Positions 19,461 to 29,472 of a stretch of DNA of 64,000 nucleotides are shown piece after piece. The notes under the pieces are model-generated. The model had not been told where the DNA came from and did no database searches. It saw only the letters and a list, made by a program, of their open reading frames with translations. The DNA lies in NCBI GenBank assembly GCA_946902985.2, contig OX336388.2, forward strand, positions 120,567,894-120,631,893. The letters are read 5' to 3'. The first letter of the stretch is position 1; each line of letters starts with the position of its first letter. Source of the DNA: Meconema thalassinum (taxonomy: Eukaryota > Arthropoda > Insecta > Orthoptera > Tettigoniidae). The translations under genes were made by a program, and so were the position numbers.

Positions 19461-19858
19461 TATATGTCCTAGCACAATGGCGGAGGCAAGTTAGAGGTTG
19501 GGCATGATTAAAATTCACGAGCAGTTCTGGATATGTTGTTTGGTCGGCATCGCTCGTAAGTGGGGAGCGGAGATTTCCGCTGTCCCTATGCTGTAGTTGG
19601 GAGTTCGCGGTGGATTACGCGGAGATATGAGTATCGCGATGCTACGTATGCTTTCAAGTAAACGGTCATGGGAAAAGTGGCGAGGCGGTATCACTACCAC
19701 TTCGGCCAATGCAGGTACCCACTAGAGACAGTCCATCTCAGTTATGCCGACAAGTACTGGCATTCTGGGAGAGTCAGTGGCTAGCTGATCCAACACCCAT
19801 AAAATGAGTGCGATAAGTGAACTACTCGCATGTGGCGGAGCTCTTTCCGGTCACGGAG
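19461..19858. other. No gene seen
   Basis: About 400 bp between the tandem array and the second direct-repeat copy. The minus-strand open frame 19,515-19,709 has no recognisable domain. Confidence 0.3.
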
Positions 19859-20059
19859 CTCTTCAGTCGGTGAACACGAATTTTCCCAATGGCTGGGCGG
19901 GGTACAATGTATATAATAAGTAAATAATACTCCCAGAAAAAATACATGCATTAGTTAATTATTACTATTATAATGGGGCAACTTAGGATTACGAGTTTCG
20001 ACCTTCAAGCGGTCATCATCAGTTCCTGATCACTGCGTTGAGGTTTAAATTATGCACTA
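19859..20059 (+). repeat. Direct repeat, copy 2
   Basis: Second member of the pair described at 17,399-17,599, same orientation and same length. It is followed by sequence unrelated to the MITE that follows copy 1. Confidence 0.7.
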
Positions 20060-20278
20060 CTACACTTAAACTACGATTTTAGCGAGTTTTTGGGCGTTTA
20101 TAATACGATTCACAATTTAAATCTCGTTATAAGGTTGGTAGGGATCTCATCTGCAATGTGTTTCTAACTTTAAGTACGGTACCTTGGAAGTGTTGTCTCA
20201 AAGGACAGCACTATAAAGCAATAGATGCTTAGCAGGACCCAAAGAGCTTCTCTTTTTTATTGTCAAGTGAGAAACCTA

Positions 20279-20297
20279 CAATAATAATAATAATAAA
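20279..20297. repeat. (AAT)n microsatellite
   Basis: A short AAT run directly upstream of the LINE remnant. Nothing else is seen in 20,060-20,320. Confidence 0.8.
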
Positions 20298-20317
20298 CAG
20301 AATGCAAAATTAGGCAT

Positions 20318-20750
20318 GTTTTACACCTACTTCATTACAATTCTCACCTATGGACTTGAAACATGTACCCTACTCAACAAGGCTAATATTAAAATCCAGG
20401 CAACAGAAATGAAATTAATCAGAACAAAGGACCAGGAAAGATAAGATTAGGAATGAAATAACAGGCAGGAAGTCGGTATCAAAATACCTGCACTGAACTC
20501 CTAGGAAGACGTTGATTACAGTGGTTTGGACACGTCATGAGAATGGACAGAAATAGAACACCAAGAAATTATTTCGACAGAGAAGTGAGAGGGAGGCGAC
20601 AGGTAGGAAGGGCAAGAAATCGATGGATCGACACAGTGAAGTCTGAGGTCAACAAACGGAATGTGAAATGGGAAGACGTAGAAGAACAGCACCTCTACTC
20701 CAACCGAAAGAAATGGCGATTGCTTGTACACCATTCGATTGTGAATTACG
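20318..20750 (+). pseudogene. Decayed LINE ORF2 C-terminus
   Basis: Two out-of-phase pieces of one LINE protein tail. The first (about 20,318-20,445) reads FYTYFITILTYGLETCTL; the second reads LQWFGHVMRM just before and into the frame 20,537-20,791, then RGRRQVGRARNRWIDTVK and DRxKKWR-like KKWRLLVHH. The order (YG.ETW-like, then WFGHV.RM, then GR.R.RW.D) is that of RTE-type and related LINE ORF2 ends. Stops and frameshifts between the pieces mark an old, dead copy, unlike LINE-1 and LINE-2. Confidence 0.65.
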
Positions 20751-20791
20751 TGAGTGCTGGTATATATGCACGGGTATACAATTTAGAATAA

Positions 20792-21039
20792 CACAATATA
20801 ATAAATAAATAAAATTAACAAAAAATAGTTTGCATTAGATTTCTATTTGTATATGTTTATTTATCTCAGTAGAGCTAACGCCTTATAGCAGTTGTCTTGT
20901 CACCAGCCTCGCCTCTACTGGCGAGCCGGAAACAGTTTAGTAATAACATTATTTGCATCATCTGTTATTAGAAGTATTAACTGAGGTGAGGTTGGAATGA
21001 CTTCTAGAATAATTACATGCCACGGAGAGGCCATCATTT
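20792..21039. other. Spacer before Gypsy-B LTR
   Basis: Non-coding; no feature identified. Confidence 0.3.
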
Positions 21040-21401
21040 TGTGTAGGCCAAGGATAGTGTTCAGCCCCAGGGTCGATACGACCCTAGGACCTGAAACATC
21101 TACACACCCAGAGGGGGATTATGGACATACGCCCCTGAATCTACAGACGGCTGCACAGCCACTCACACATCTTCACCATCAACTCAGGACCACAAGACCC
21201 ACTTCTACCCAAATACCAATACACCATTTCACCCTACAAAAACTACCCCTAAAGACTAAGTCATGAGCCTCCACGAATACATTTCCTGTACACAAGCAGG
21301 CGCAGCGGTATTGCTGTCAGCCACGCTTACGACACATACATAAACATTTACACGCAGAGCACCAACAGTGACGACACGCCGAGTCAGCAGCTCGGAAACC
21401 C

Positions 21402-21409
21402 TTAAAAGG
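21402..21409 (+). promoter_or_regulatory. TATA-like box of Gypsy-B LTR
   Basis: TTAAAAGG lies about 83 bp upstream of the LTR splice donor, the same spacing as the TATAAAAG box in Gypsy-A (about 80 bp). Transcription would start about 25-30 bp downstream. Confidence 0.5.
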
Positions 21410-21487
21410 AGGGCCCGGCGAAGACCTATCATCTGTCGTGGCCCTCGGCTCTGTGCTTCTCGATCCAGCTCCAACGCATCGTCATCG

Positions 21488-21497
21488 CCAGGTGAGA
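21488..21497 (+). promoter_or_regulatory. Splice donor in Gypsy-B LTR
   Basis: CCAG/GTGAGA with the junction between 21,491 and 21,492. It is the positional equivalent of the CAG/GTGAGT in Gypsy-A. The acceptor is unknown. Confidence 0.5.
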
Positions 21498-21605
21498 TAG
21501 AGTGTGCTCTGATCTCCTTATATATTTGTATCTATCCCTTCACACCCACACTTGTACTTTGTAATACATTTGTTCTCCACTGAAAGAGACATCACATTAA
21601 TCACT

Positions 21606-21631
21606 ACTGATCAAATAAACACTTGATCAGT
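21606..21631 (+). promoter_or_regulatory. Poly(A)-signal hairpin of Gypsy-B LTR
   Basis: ACTGATCAA (21,606-21,614) pairs perfectly with TTGATCAGT (21,623-21,631) around an 8-nt loop; AATAAA at 21,614-21,619 spans stem and loop. The same structure with one compensatory pair change occurs in Gypsy-A (40,988-41,012). Confidence 0.7.
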
Positions 21632-22034
21632 AACCAACACTTTGCACATCATTTTACTTTGTCTTTACATCCGTACGCCAACCCGTTCCTTCCTAATTGC
21701 CCCTGACCGTGAATGCTAGGAAGTGCATCGTCAGGTATTTCATTGTGCTCTCATAGTAATAAGCCAGCCAGCGGCAAAGTGTCTACACTGCAAGTAAGCT
21801 CGCTCTTACTCACTCACATTTAATTGCTACTATTGACTAATAGCTCCCTCGTAATCGCACATCCCTTGATAAGCAGGCGTGCCCCAATAGATTTATAACC
21901 CCATCACTTTACATCCCCTTACAGATACCTACACCTGCAGTTTCCCCCAACAACGGGAAACTTGCACCCTTTCGGAAATTGTACATTTACACACCCCTGT
22001 TCATTCCATCCCCTAACACCGGGTTTGAACAGAT

Positions 22035-22052
22035 TGGTGGAGGCCGGGAACC
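22035..22052 (+). other. Primer-binding site of Gypsy-B
   Basis: TGGTGGAGGCCGGGAACC begins three bases after the LTR end and starts with TGG, complementary to a tRNA 3' CCA. It is nearly identical to the Gypsy-A site (40,541-40,558), so both use the same tRNA, which I cannot name. Confidence 0.65.
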
Positions 22053-22287
22053 ACGCAAATTAAGGGTAGGGACTCATACAACGAGCCCTCGTGGTAGATC
22101 GGTAAAAGTACCTAAAGAGCAACCAAGCGAAATAACTTTTTTTCTTTTCTCAGAATACGCCCCACATTTTGTCTCTATATATCACAGGGATTTTCATTAT
22201 TAAACCCACCCACCCTCCCTAGGAAGAACCCTCAGATTTAATACACTAAAAGTCACACACACTTCTTTACTACACACATAAATCAAG

Positions 22288-22836
22288 ATGGCTCCCCTAT
22301 ACCGTTTAGCCATGCTAAGGAACATTGGGGACTACCAGGACCTAATCGCCTGGCATAAGGTCTTCGCGACAAGGCAGGATTACCTGCAGACATATCAACA
22401 GCTCCTGCACGCACAGTACATTCACGTAATTAAGGCACTTGTCCGACCAAGGAGCACGGCTCAGAATAGGAAAATGAGAGCCAAAGTTCCCACCCTGCGC
22501 AGACAACTGAATCGCTCCCATTGGAGACTACACTGTTTACACGAGGTAATGTTCCAACAGTATGATGCACTTAGGGAAGAACACAAATACATAGGGACTT
22601 GTGGGACAAAAGTCGCTGAGCAGGCCAAACGCCTTAACAGGGAGCATGCCCAAATTTGCGATGACTACCGCGAACTCCAGGCCAATAACGCCATATTCGA
22701 GTTCGCAGCAGGGACGCCAGTGAAACCCAGAGAGGACATCGACATCGACACCCTGACACAGCAACTCGCACAGATGTCCATCTCTACACCTAGCAAAACA
22801 CAGGGGAAGGAGGCTAACGTGGCCACACCTCACTAA
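22288..22836 (+). CDS. Gypsy-B gag-like ORF1
   Basis: A 182-codon frame that begins 256 bp after the LTR, the expected place for gag. The protein is basic in its first 90 residues (RPRSTAQNRKMRAKV, RRQLNRSHWR), then helical and heptad-like (AEQAKRLNREHAQICDDYRELQ), and ends in a Ser/Thr-rich tail. I see no CCHC knuckle and no match to the Gypsy-A gag start. It ends 103 bp before the BEL/Pao array begins at 22,940, so the rest of Gypsy-B should lie beyond the array, outside the window. The role as gag is inferred from position; the sequence alone gives no family. Confidence 0.55.
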   Translation: MAPLYRLAMLRNIGDYQDLIAWHKVFATRQDYLQTYQQLLHAQYIHVIKALVRPRSTAQNRKMRAKVPTLRRQLNRSHWRLHCLHEVMFQQYDALREEHKYIGTCGTKVAEQAKRLNREHAQICDDYRELQANNAIFEFAAGTPVKPREDIDIDTLTQQLAQMSISTPSKTQGKEANVATPH

Positions 22837-22939
22837 CAGGCCAAATTAGGCTCCAATACACTGAAGGGACACTTACACGCAGACACACGTCCCACAGCGA
22901 CAGTGCAAGAGGCAATTTTGCCAGACCAAAGGGCAAAAC

Positions 22940-25900
22940 TGGGTAGATTATTGGCTGAGGAATAACCTAACCACCAAGGGAAGATGATAAAGAAAAGGAG
23001 GTGGGTTTCGGACTGGAGAAAAGGGATAGAGAGATAGGAGGAGAGTCCCACAAAAGTTGTAAATTTAACCTTAGATACACTCAAGGGCGGTTGCCACCGC
23101 AAATCCGCTCTCTGATACCTAAAATGGGTAAGGACCTGGTCGCAGTTAACGGGAACCGCAGCTAGGACTTGCGCGGTTTGCAAGAGAATGGCTTTAGAGT
23201 ATTCCCTCTCAAGCATGCATATGCGTACTATGGGGAAGGGTGATGGTCTGGCAAGACAGATAGTAACAGACTTATTGTAGATCTGTTAAAAGGAATTCTT
23301 TTTTTTTTTGACCAAGTAATTCGAAGAATGCCAATAATTTGCATCGATTTTGATATTTCCAGTTTTCGAAGTTGTGGAGTTCCTAAAAAGCGACCAAGTG
23401 CTTCCAAGAAGGATTGTGATAAAAAAAATTATACCTTGGGGAGTAATTTTGGTAAGTGAACCAATAGTTGCATTTGGAAATGGCTAAACTTTAACTCAGC
23501 AAGGAGCCGGCTAAAAGTTTAGACAAAGAGAAACACTTATTTTTTGGAAAACCAACCATAAGTTTTCGGAGAGGATCTCCACAAGCAGGTAGCTGGCGTA
23601 GCGAGCTGTACTTGCCTTACTGGCAGGTTAGAATTAGCTATTAAAGCTAAGAGAAACTTTAAAGAGATTACCACTAAGAGTTCTTGCTCAAATGCAACGA
23701 GTGGTGAAAGCCCTATCAATAGAGTTAATGGCATTGAGTAGGAAGAGCCAAGGAAGACAGGATCTTGCCTAACCGTTGTATTAGAGAAATGATGAGTCGA
23801 AAAGGAAAGTTTGAATTTATTTAACAATGCAAAAAAGTCTAATAAATTTGACAAGTATATAGTTTCAATTTTTAGTAACAATTTGGGGTCGCAGACCTCC
23901 TAACATTTAAAGTTTGCTCCAGGCAATTAACAATTTATTAGGTTTCAAACCTTTATAAAATCCTAGCAAGGATTTAAAATAGCGAAGATAAAAATTCAAA
24001 ATTTAAAGACAATTAAGGTGAATAAAGTTTAACAATAAATAGAGTACAAGGTGTGTACTATAAGAAATTTCTGAGGAAACATTCTAGAGAAAGTAACCAC
24101 TTCGAAAATAACAATAAGAAAAACATGAAGAATGAGATAGAAGTTCTTATAACTTCTTATATTTGAGCAGAATTACTTTTATTACAATTATACAAAAGAG
24201 GGCAGGTCACTTACTGTGTAACCTGAAGAGAAAGTCAAAAGGAAGGTTCTAGACTTCCTATGTTTAATTAGGAATCACGAGACTAATGGGGCAAGTTTCC
24301 CTTTCGTGAAACCTAGAAATACCTCACTCCTGAGTTGAAAGAATTGTATTCCCTGATTATAAGGGAGAAACAATGTAAGCTTGAACCGTGTATGAAACAC
24401 GTGGTTATTCAGAAATTAATTAATGAGATATACGCAAAGGTGGGAGGACACGTATTTAGAGTGACACCTCATTGAAAATGATCTAGATTTACAATTATAT
24501 TAATATGGTTTGTTAGTAGAAGGTTTAGGAAAGATCAATTGGGATTTAGGATAAATGTTCATGGCCTTATTTATGGTAATCGGATGATCGCGACGCGGTA
24601 GAAAAGTTGAACAAGCACTAGTTATCACTATAGTCTGTTGAATGGATGAAAAGTTCACTGTAGTAACACGAATGTTTATGGGAAAGAAAGTTATTGCAAT
24701 GATGAAAAATAACTGGTTGCACTAGGTAGGCGAGAGTCTATTGCTTGAGAAAGTTGTGAATTACAATTAAATGCGCCATAGAACATTCCAACGGTGGAAG
24801 AAAATTTAGCTATTGCAGTAATTTATAAGGAAGATTCCTCATTTTAAATAGTATGACGGCAAGACTTGTAGATAGAGTACAGAATCTGGAAGGTTCCAGA
24901 ACAATCCTAATAGAAGAATGGGGCCAAAGTTACTCCAGCAGTGGAACGAGCTTAATATTTTATGGACAGCGGGTATTAGATAATATCCCACGTTGTGAGA
25001 AGATCTCTCATTTAAATAGCTTAAGAAAAGCTATTTTCTATTAAGGTTGGCTTAGACAGACAAAAGCCCAACATGGCAAATCCCGCGTAGAATGATTACC
25101 GCCCCAAATAAGTAATCTCACGCTGTCTATAAAATGATCAATAAAAGCATGTAGATAATAAAACTGTTGAAGATGAGGTTAAAACCTTAAGTCTGTACTT
25201 ATCTTGGTTGCATGTCGAAGGTGAAGTTCCCTTTGACGAATACTTAATGTGCCAACATGGCGTAGAATGTAGAGAGTGCCTCTTGGTTTGAGGAGACTGG
25301 CTCTAGTTGAGCCTTGACTGACCGAGTCAACTGCCGACTTACAAGTGAGACCCACTCAGCGAAGCGCGGAGGGTCCAAGGAAGGGAAAAGAGTGGGGGTA
25401 GGAGACAAAAGGAGAACATATAAGCATGACCAATATTGTAAACTTAAATTCTCTTGAGGAAATGGTCTTCAAAGAGTTGATAGCAGGCGATACTAGCACA
25501 GCCTGGTGGGTGAAAGAGTAGACGAAGTTCACTTGATCACGGTGATAATAGCTGGCGATGGCAACGAGAACTGGTGGCCAGATGGATAAGGAAGTCCTCT
25601 TGCACCAGGAAGAATTGAGGAGCTTCAGAGATTCGCTGCTAGATGACGCTAGGTGGGTCATGGAAGATATATATCTAGAACAGACTCACAATGACATAAG
25701 AGACATGACCATCAAAGAGAAAATAGAAGATCACTGTTGGTGTTTGATAAAAAAGGAAGAAATGAACAAGAAAAGAGCATTAAACTTCATATTCTCTCGT
25801 ACCGTGTATTCCATGAATACACCATACTGGGAGGGTGAAACACCAACAGAGAACAAATAAGCAGTTAAACATTTAAAGGTAATGGAGCGATCAAAGACAG

Positions 25901-25941
25901 TGGTCTTGTGATCGGACCCTTAGTGGTCAAGACTCTGACCA
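22940..25941 (-). mobile_element. BEL/Pao LTR-A
   Basis: A 3002-bp LTR. On the element strand it starts TGGTCAGAG (25,941) and ends CTACCCA (22,940), with TG...CA ends. The left flank is Gypsy-B sequence; the right flank is the internal polypurine tract. Three further copies (44,322, 52,808, 63,467) share the sequence. About 3 kb is very long for a BEL/Pao LTR. Recurrent open frames inside are a 114-codon minus-strand frame (23,537-23,881 here) and the plus-strand frame at 25,558-25,860. Confidence 0.88.
25558..25860 (+). CDS. Antisense ORF in LTR-A, unknown function
   Basis: A 100-codon frame on the strand opposite to the provirus, close to the element's 5' LTR edge. The product is charged and probably helical (KEVLLHQEELRSFRDSLL, IKEKIEDHCW, KKEEMNKKRAL). 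The same frame is present in LTR-B and LTR-C (105 codons). Compared with those, copy A differs at two codons before the C-terminus, both silent (CTA/CTT Leu, AAT/AAC Asn), and by a one-base indel that changes the last few residues. I recognise no domain. It could be a chance frame preserved because the LTRs are young. Confidence 0.3.
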   Translation: MATRTGGQMDKEVLLHQEELRSFRDSLLDDARWVMEDIYLEQTHNDIRDMTIKEKIEDHCWCLIKKEEMNKKRALNFIFSRTVYSMNTPYWEGETPTENK

Positions 25942-25961
25942 CCCTGACTCTCCCATCCCTT
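25942..25961 (-). other. BEL copy 1 polypurine tract
   Basis: On the element strand, AAGGGATGGGAGAGTCAGGG lies directly before the LTR start TGGTCAG. This is the expected plus-strand primer position and it fixes the LTR edge. The same tract precedes LTR-B (47,321-47,340) and LTR-C. Confidence 0.75.
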
Positions 25962-25982
25962 CCAGGATAACACTCGGTCACT

Positions 25983-28256
25983 CTACCCGAAATCCAGACC
26001 AGGGGGGGGGGGAGAAACATCCCTAACCAAGACCAAGTCCCCCACTTTAATGTCGGGACTGGAAAGAAACCACTTCTGTCTCCGTTGCAAGGAAGTTAAA
26101 TATTCCAAGTTCCACCTCTTCCAAAAGGAATTGCGGAGGGCTTCAAGTTTACACCAAACAATAGGTAAATTAGAATCCCTGTAAGAATTGGGAAGAGGAG
26201 GAGGGGCAGAGCGAGAAGTGCCGATAAGGAAGTGACCAGGTGTGAGTGGAAGCAAGTCATCGGGGTCATTGGAAAGAGGAGTTAAAGGGCGAGAATTAAC
26301 AACACCTTCAATCAGAACGGACAGTGAATTGAATTCTTCATAAGTCAGAATTCGATTACCTAAGACCTTTCTTAAATGACGTTTAGTGAGTTTTACGCAA
26401 GATTCCCACCTACCACCGTGATGAGGAGCGTAGGGAGGTATGAAGCGCCATTTGAAACCCTTTGAGTAGGAAAAATTAGAAATTTGTTCCATGGCAGGAG
26501 AGGAAGTGAGAGCTTTCTTCCACGGGGAAGCTGCGCCCTGAAAAGTGGAAGCGTTATCAGAGAACATCTCTGAAGGAACACCACGCCTAGCAGTGAAGCG
26601 AGAGACAGGTGATACAAAGTAAGAAGTAGAAGCATTCGTTACTAGTTCCAAGTGGATTGCGCCAGTAACCATGCAAACAAAGAGAGAAACATAGAGCTTA
26701 CCAAACAATTTGCGTTTAGCTTCAGGGGAATTACGTTGATATTGGAACGGACCCATATAGTCCACACCAGTTAAAGCAAATGGGCGTATAGGAGAAGAGC
26801 GAAAGGAAGGCAGATCGCTCATTAGTTGAGTATTGTTTTTATGTTTCGCTTTGAAGCAAGGAATGCACTTGTGAATTACGGAGGAAACTTCGTGAATTCC
26901 ATTTATAATCCAGTACTTTTCCCTTAAGAGGCAAAGCAGAGTGCGTGTACCAACATGCAGATTACGATAATGAAAGTCACGTATAATTAAAGAAGTTACG
27001 TGATGTTTGGAAGGCAAAATAACGGGATGCTTTTTGTCTTCAGAGAGCAAAGATTGCGAGAGCCTTCCACCTACCCTGAGTAACCCATGGTCATCAAGGA
27101 ACGGGACTAATGCACGTAGACGACTAGATTTGGGAAGATCCCTTTTAGAAGAAAGTAAAGACAATTCAGAAGAAAAGGCTTCTTGCTGTGTCAGTTGTAA
27201 AACCTTAATGGAAGCGAGATTCAATTCATGATTGGTAAGATGTGGTTTAGGGAGAAGAGGTTGGTCAACCACAAGATATTTCCATCTAAGGAGATAGGCG
27301 ACAATTCGTATTAATTTATGAAAAGAAGAATAGCGGGACAACAAGGGATGAGAAGCGTTGGAAACAAGACACGAAGCGGTAGGTAGAGATACTTTTGCTT
27401 CAGGCAAGTTGGAGTTTGTAGCTGGAGGTTTAGAAGGCCATGAAGAACAGTCTTTGATTAACCACGAGAGCCCATGCCAGTACAACTGGGAAGCTGCCAA
27501 TTGAGAGGGTAAACATCCACGAGAGATAATATCGGCTGGGTTGTCAGCGCTGGGCACATGCCTCCATTGACATCCAGAAGAAAGAGTTTGAATTTTGGAA
27601 ACCCTGTTTGCAACAAAAGTTTGCCAGTGAGAGGGGTTCTTGGCGATCCAAGAAAGGGTGATCATGGAATCGCTCCAGAGATAGATTTGCGAGAATTCGA
27701 CTTTTAAAACTTCTCGTAATTTCTTAACAAGTTCTGCGGCCATGAGTGCAGCACACAATTCAAGCCTAGGCAAAGTGATAGTTTTAAGAGGAGCGACCTT
27801 CGATTTGGCACAAACAAGGTTGGAAACTGAAGATCCATATAATGAACCACGATAAACCACATATGCGCAGCAACCGTAAGCTTTTTCGGAACTGTCCGCG
27901 AACACATGAAGGAAAAAAGATGCATTAGAATGAGCGTTAATTAAATTCCTGGGAATTTCAATAAGGGAAAGATCCAGCAAATTGCTGCGAAACGAGAGCC
28001 AACGATTAAGAAAAGAAAGAGGAACAGTGTCATCCCATTCACATTTGAGCGACCACAGCTCTTGCATGAAGATTTTGGCTATAACGATAACTGGGGCAAG
28101 GAATTGAAGCGGATCAAAAATTTTTGCAATTTCAGAGAGAATTTGTCCTTTTGTGTTAGGAAGCTCTTCTGCGAGCGAAACTTTATAGATGAGAGTGTCA
28201 GTGCTAGTGCACCAATGAACTCCTAGAGTTTTTATAGTTTCGGATTTTCCACAAAT
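25983..28256 (-). pseudogene. BEL copy 1 RT end, RNase H and integrase
   Basis: Frame open from the shared TAA (28,257-28,259) to the stop at 25,983. RNase H residues: D in FADSSEKAYG, E in RLELCAAL, D in WSDSMIT and D in NPADI. Integrase: HHCC finger (FHYRNLHVG...CIPCFK), then D (GVDYMGP), D (FSDNAST) and E (GRWESCV). The C-terminus VGDLVLVRD is the DUF5641-type tail of BEL/Pao elements. The Met at 28,067 is internal and not a start. The frame depends on readthrough from gag-pol and is also cut off from the 5' half by Gypsy-A. Confidence 0.85.
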
Positions 28257-28561
28257 TTAGACAGAAGAAGGATCTACGTCTTTGATGGGAAACTGGGCGA
28301 GAAACTCAGGGGAGTTGGAATTCCACTTATGAAGTGGGAAACCTCCATTCCTTGGCAATGCCTGAAGTTCTAAAGACACAAAAGAAGCTTCCTCCAAAGT
28401 GGGGAAGGACTGCAAATAATCGTCAACATAGAATGACGTAGTTAATGCTTCAGAAGCTTTAGAATCAAATAAATGACCATCTTGAGAGGCTAGCAAGTGT
28501 AGGAATCGGATAGCAAGGAAAGCAGAGGGTTTTAAGCCATAAGTAACCGTTTTTAAACGAA
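28257..28561 (-). pseudogene. BEL copy 1 RT palm fragment with shared stop
   Basis: From the Gypsy-A insertion at 28,562-28,565 the RT frame continues with TYGLKPSAFLAIRFLHLL and the catalytic FYVDDYLQS, then ends at an in-frame TAA (28,257-28,259) that copies 2 and 3 share. The upstream half lies at 41,456 and above. Confidence 0.85.
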
Positions 28562-28565
28562 ATAC
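28562..28565. repeat. Gypsy-A target-site duplication (ATAC), left
   Basis: ATAC here and at 41,456-41,459. The undisturbed BEL copies 2 and 3 have a single ATAC at this place (AAACGAAATACCTTAATG), which proves the insertion point. Confidence 0.95.
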
Positions 28566-29459
28566 TGTTTTAGATCCCTTATTGGGGGGTGGATGGATCT
28601 AAAACGGAAGAGTTACTGTGTTAATTTATAAGGAAGTGCCTAAAAGGGGGTAGCTTCCCGTAGTCGGGCAAGCTGACCAGTGTAGAGTGTTGTTTAGTGT
28701 TAGGATGCTAGGGGGCTATCCTATAAAAGATGTAGGTGTATTTTAGGGGATGGAACTTAGCGTACAGGTCAACGCGCTGGTCTTCCAGCTGGCTGGCTGA
28801 TTATATAACCGATGTGCACGCGTCAACTTTATGGCGCGCGCCGCTCCTAGCAGTCAGGCCTATACGGGAATACAATGATACTTGCGCTAGCAAGTGTCTG
28901 GCTACTGTACGTCACGTCTAATCGTGACGGAGGATTCAGGAAGGGAGTTAGGGCGTAAGGAAGCGTGTAAAACAGTAATACAAGTGTAGTGCACTGACCA
29001 AGTATTTATTGGTCAGTAATATGGAATTATGATTCCCTTTAAGGGATGTAGTAAATGTTACAATGTAGGTGTACAAACTTGTGTATACAATTTGTGGGTA
29101 AAGGTTACAAAGTACAGGATTCTGAACACTGCTGACTCACCTGATGATAACAGCGATAGCCTCCGGCCGACGCACTGTAAGACTGGTAATTGAGAGAGAG
29201 CTTGTATTCCTTAAGGTTCCCTTTTATAGTCTTCGGCGTTGCTTCGTCGACATTCCGATGGCATAGATGCCCCAGTTAATTGTGTGTCGCTGTTTGTGGT
29301 AGTGATGCAATTATTGGGTAAGCTTTCCAGACTGGTTAGCTGCCCTTGCGGTGTTAATAGATGTTGGTCTGGACTTACAAGATTTGCCAGTTAGGGGTGA
29401 TTTAAATAGATGATGGGGGGATGGCCTCCAGGGGGTGCATACCCCTCGGGGACTGTACA
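28566..29459 (-). mobile_element. Gypsy-A 3' LTR
   Basis: 894 bp. On the element strand it begins TGTACAGTCCCC and ends CTAAAACA. I count about a dozen differences from the 5' LTR (40,561-41,455), so the two are roughly 98-99% identical and the insertion is recent. The TATA box lies at 29,221-29,228 and the poly(A) hairpin at 28,993-29,017. Confidence 0.93.
28993..29017 (-). terminator. Poly(A)-signal hairpin in Gypsy-A 3' LTR
   Basis: ACTGACCAA/TTGGTCAGT, a 9-bp perfect stem with a 7-nt loop; on the element strand AATAAA straddles stem and loop. In the 3' LTR this is the site expected to direct 3'-end formation. Confidence 0.65.
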
Positions 29460-29472
29460 AGCCTCTTCCCCT
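29460..29472 (-). other. Gypsy-A polypurine tract
   Basis: On the element strand AGGGGAAGAGGCT directly abuts the 3' LTR start TGTACAG. This is the expected plus-strand primer. Confidence 0.7.

Larger units (their letters stand above)
21040..22031 (+). mobile_element. Gypsy-B 5' LTR (left edge approximate)
   Basis: The right edge is well supported: the LTR ends ...TTTGAACA at 22,031 and is followed by GATTGGTGGAGGCCGGG, which matches the sequence right after the Gypsy-A LTR. Inside are a TATA-like TTAAAAGG (21,402-21,409), a splice donor CAG/GTGAG (21,491/21,492) and a hairpin around AATAAA (21,606-21,631), in the same order as in Gypsy-A. A 7-bp stem AGGGTCG/CGACCCT lies at 21,069-21,085. 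I place the left edge at TGTGTAGG (21,040) by similarity of size and the TG rule; the 3' LTR that would fix it is not in the window. Confidence 0.6.

Noticed and set aside
22537..22833. 98-codon minus-strand frame opposite the Gypsy-B gag ORF
   Set aside because: Shadow of the plus-strand frame, which has the better position after the LTR and primer site.
27007..27231. 74-codon plus-strand frame recurring in all BEL copies (also 48,386 and 59,052)
   Set aside because: It is the reverse strand of the conserved integrase-region coding sequence; recurrence follows from the repeat copies.
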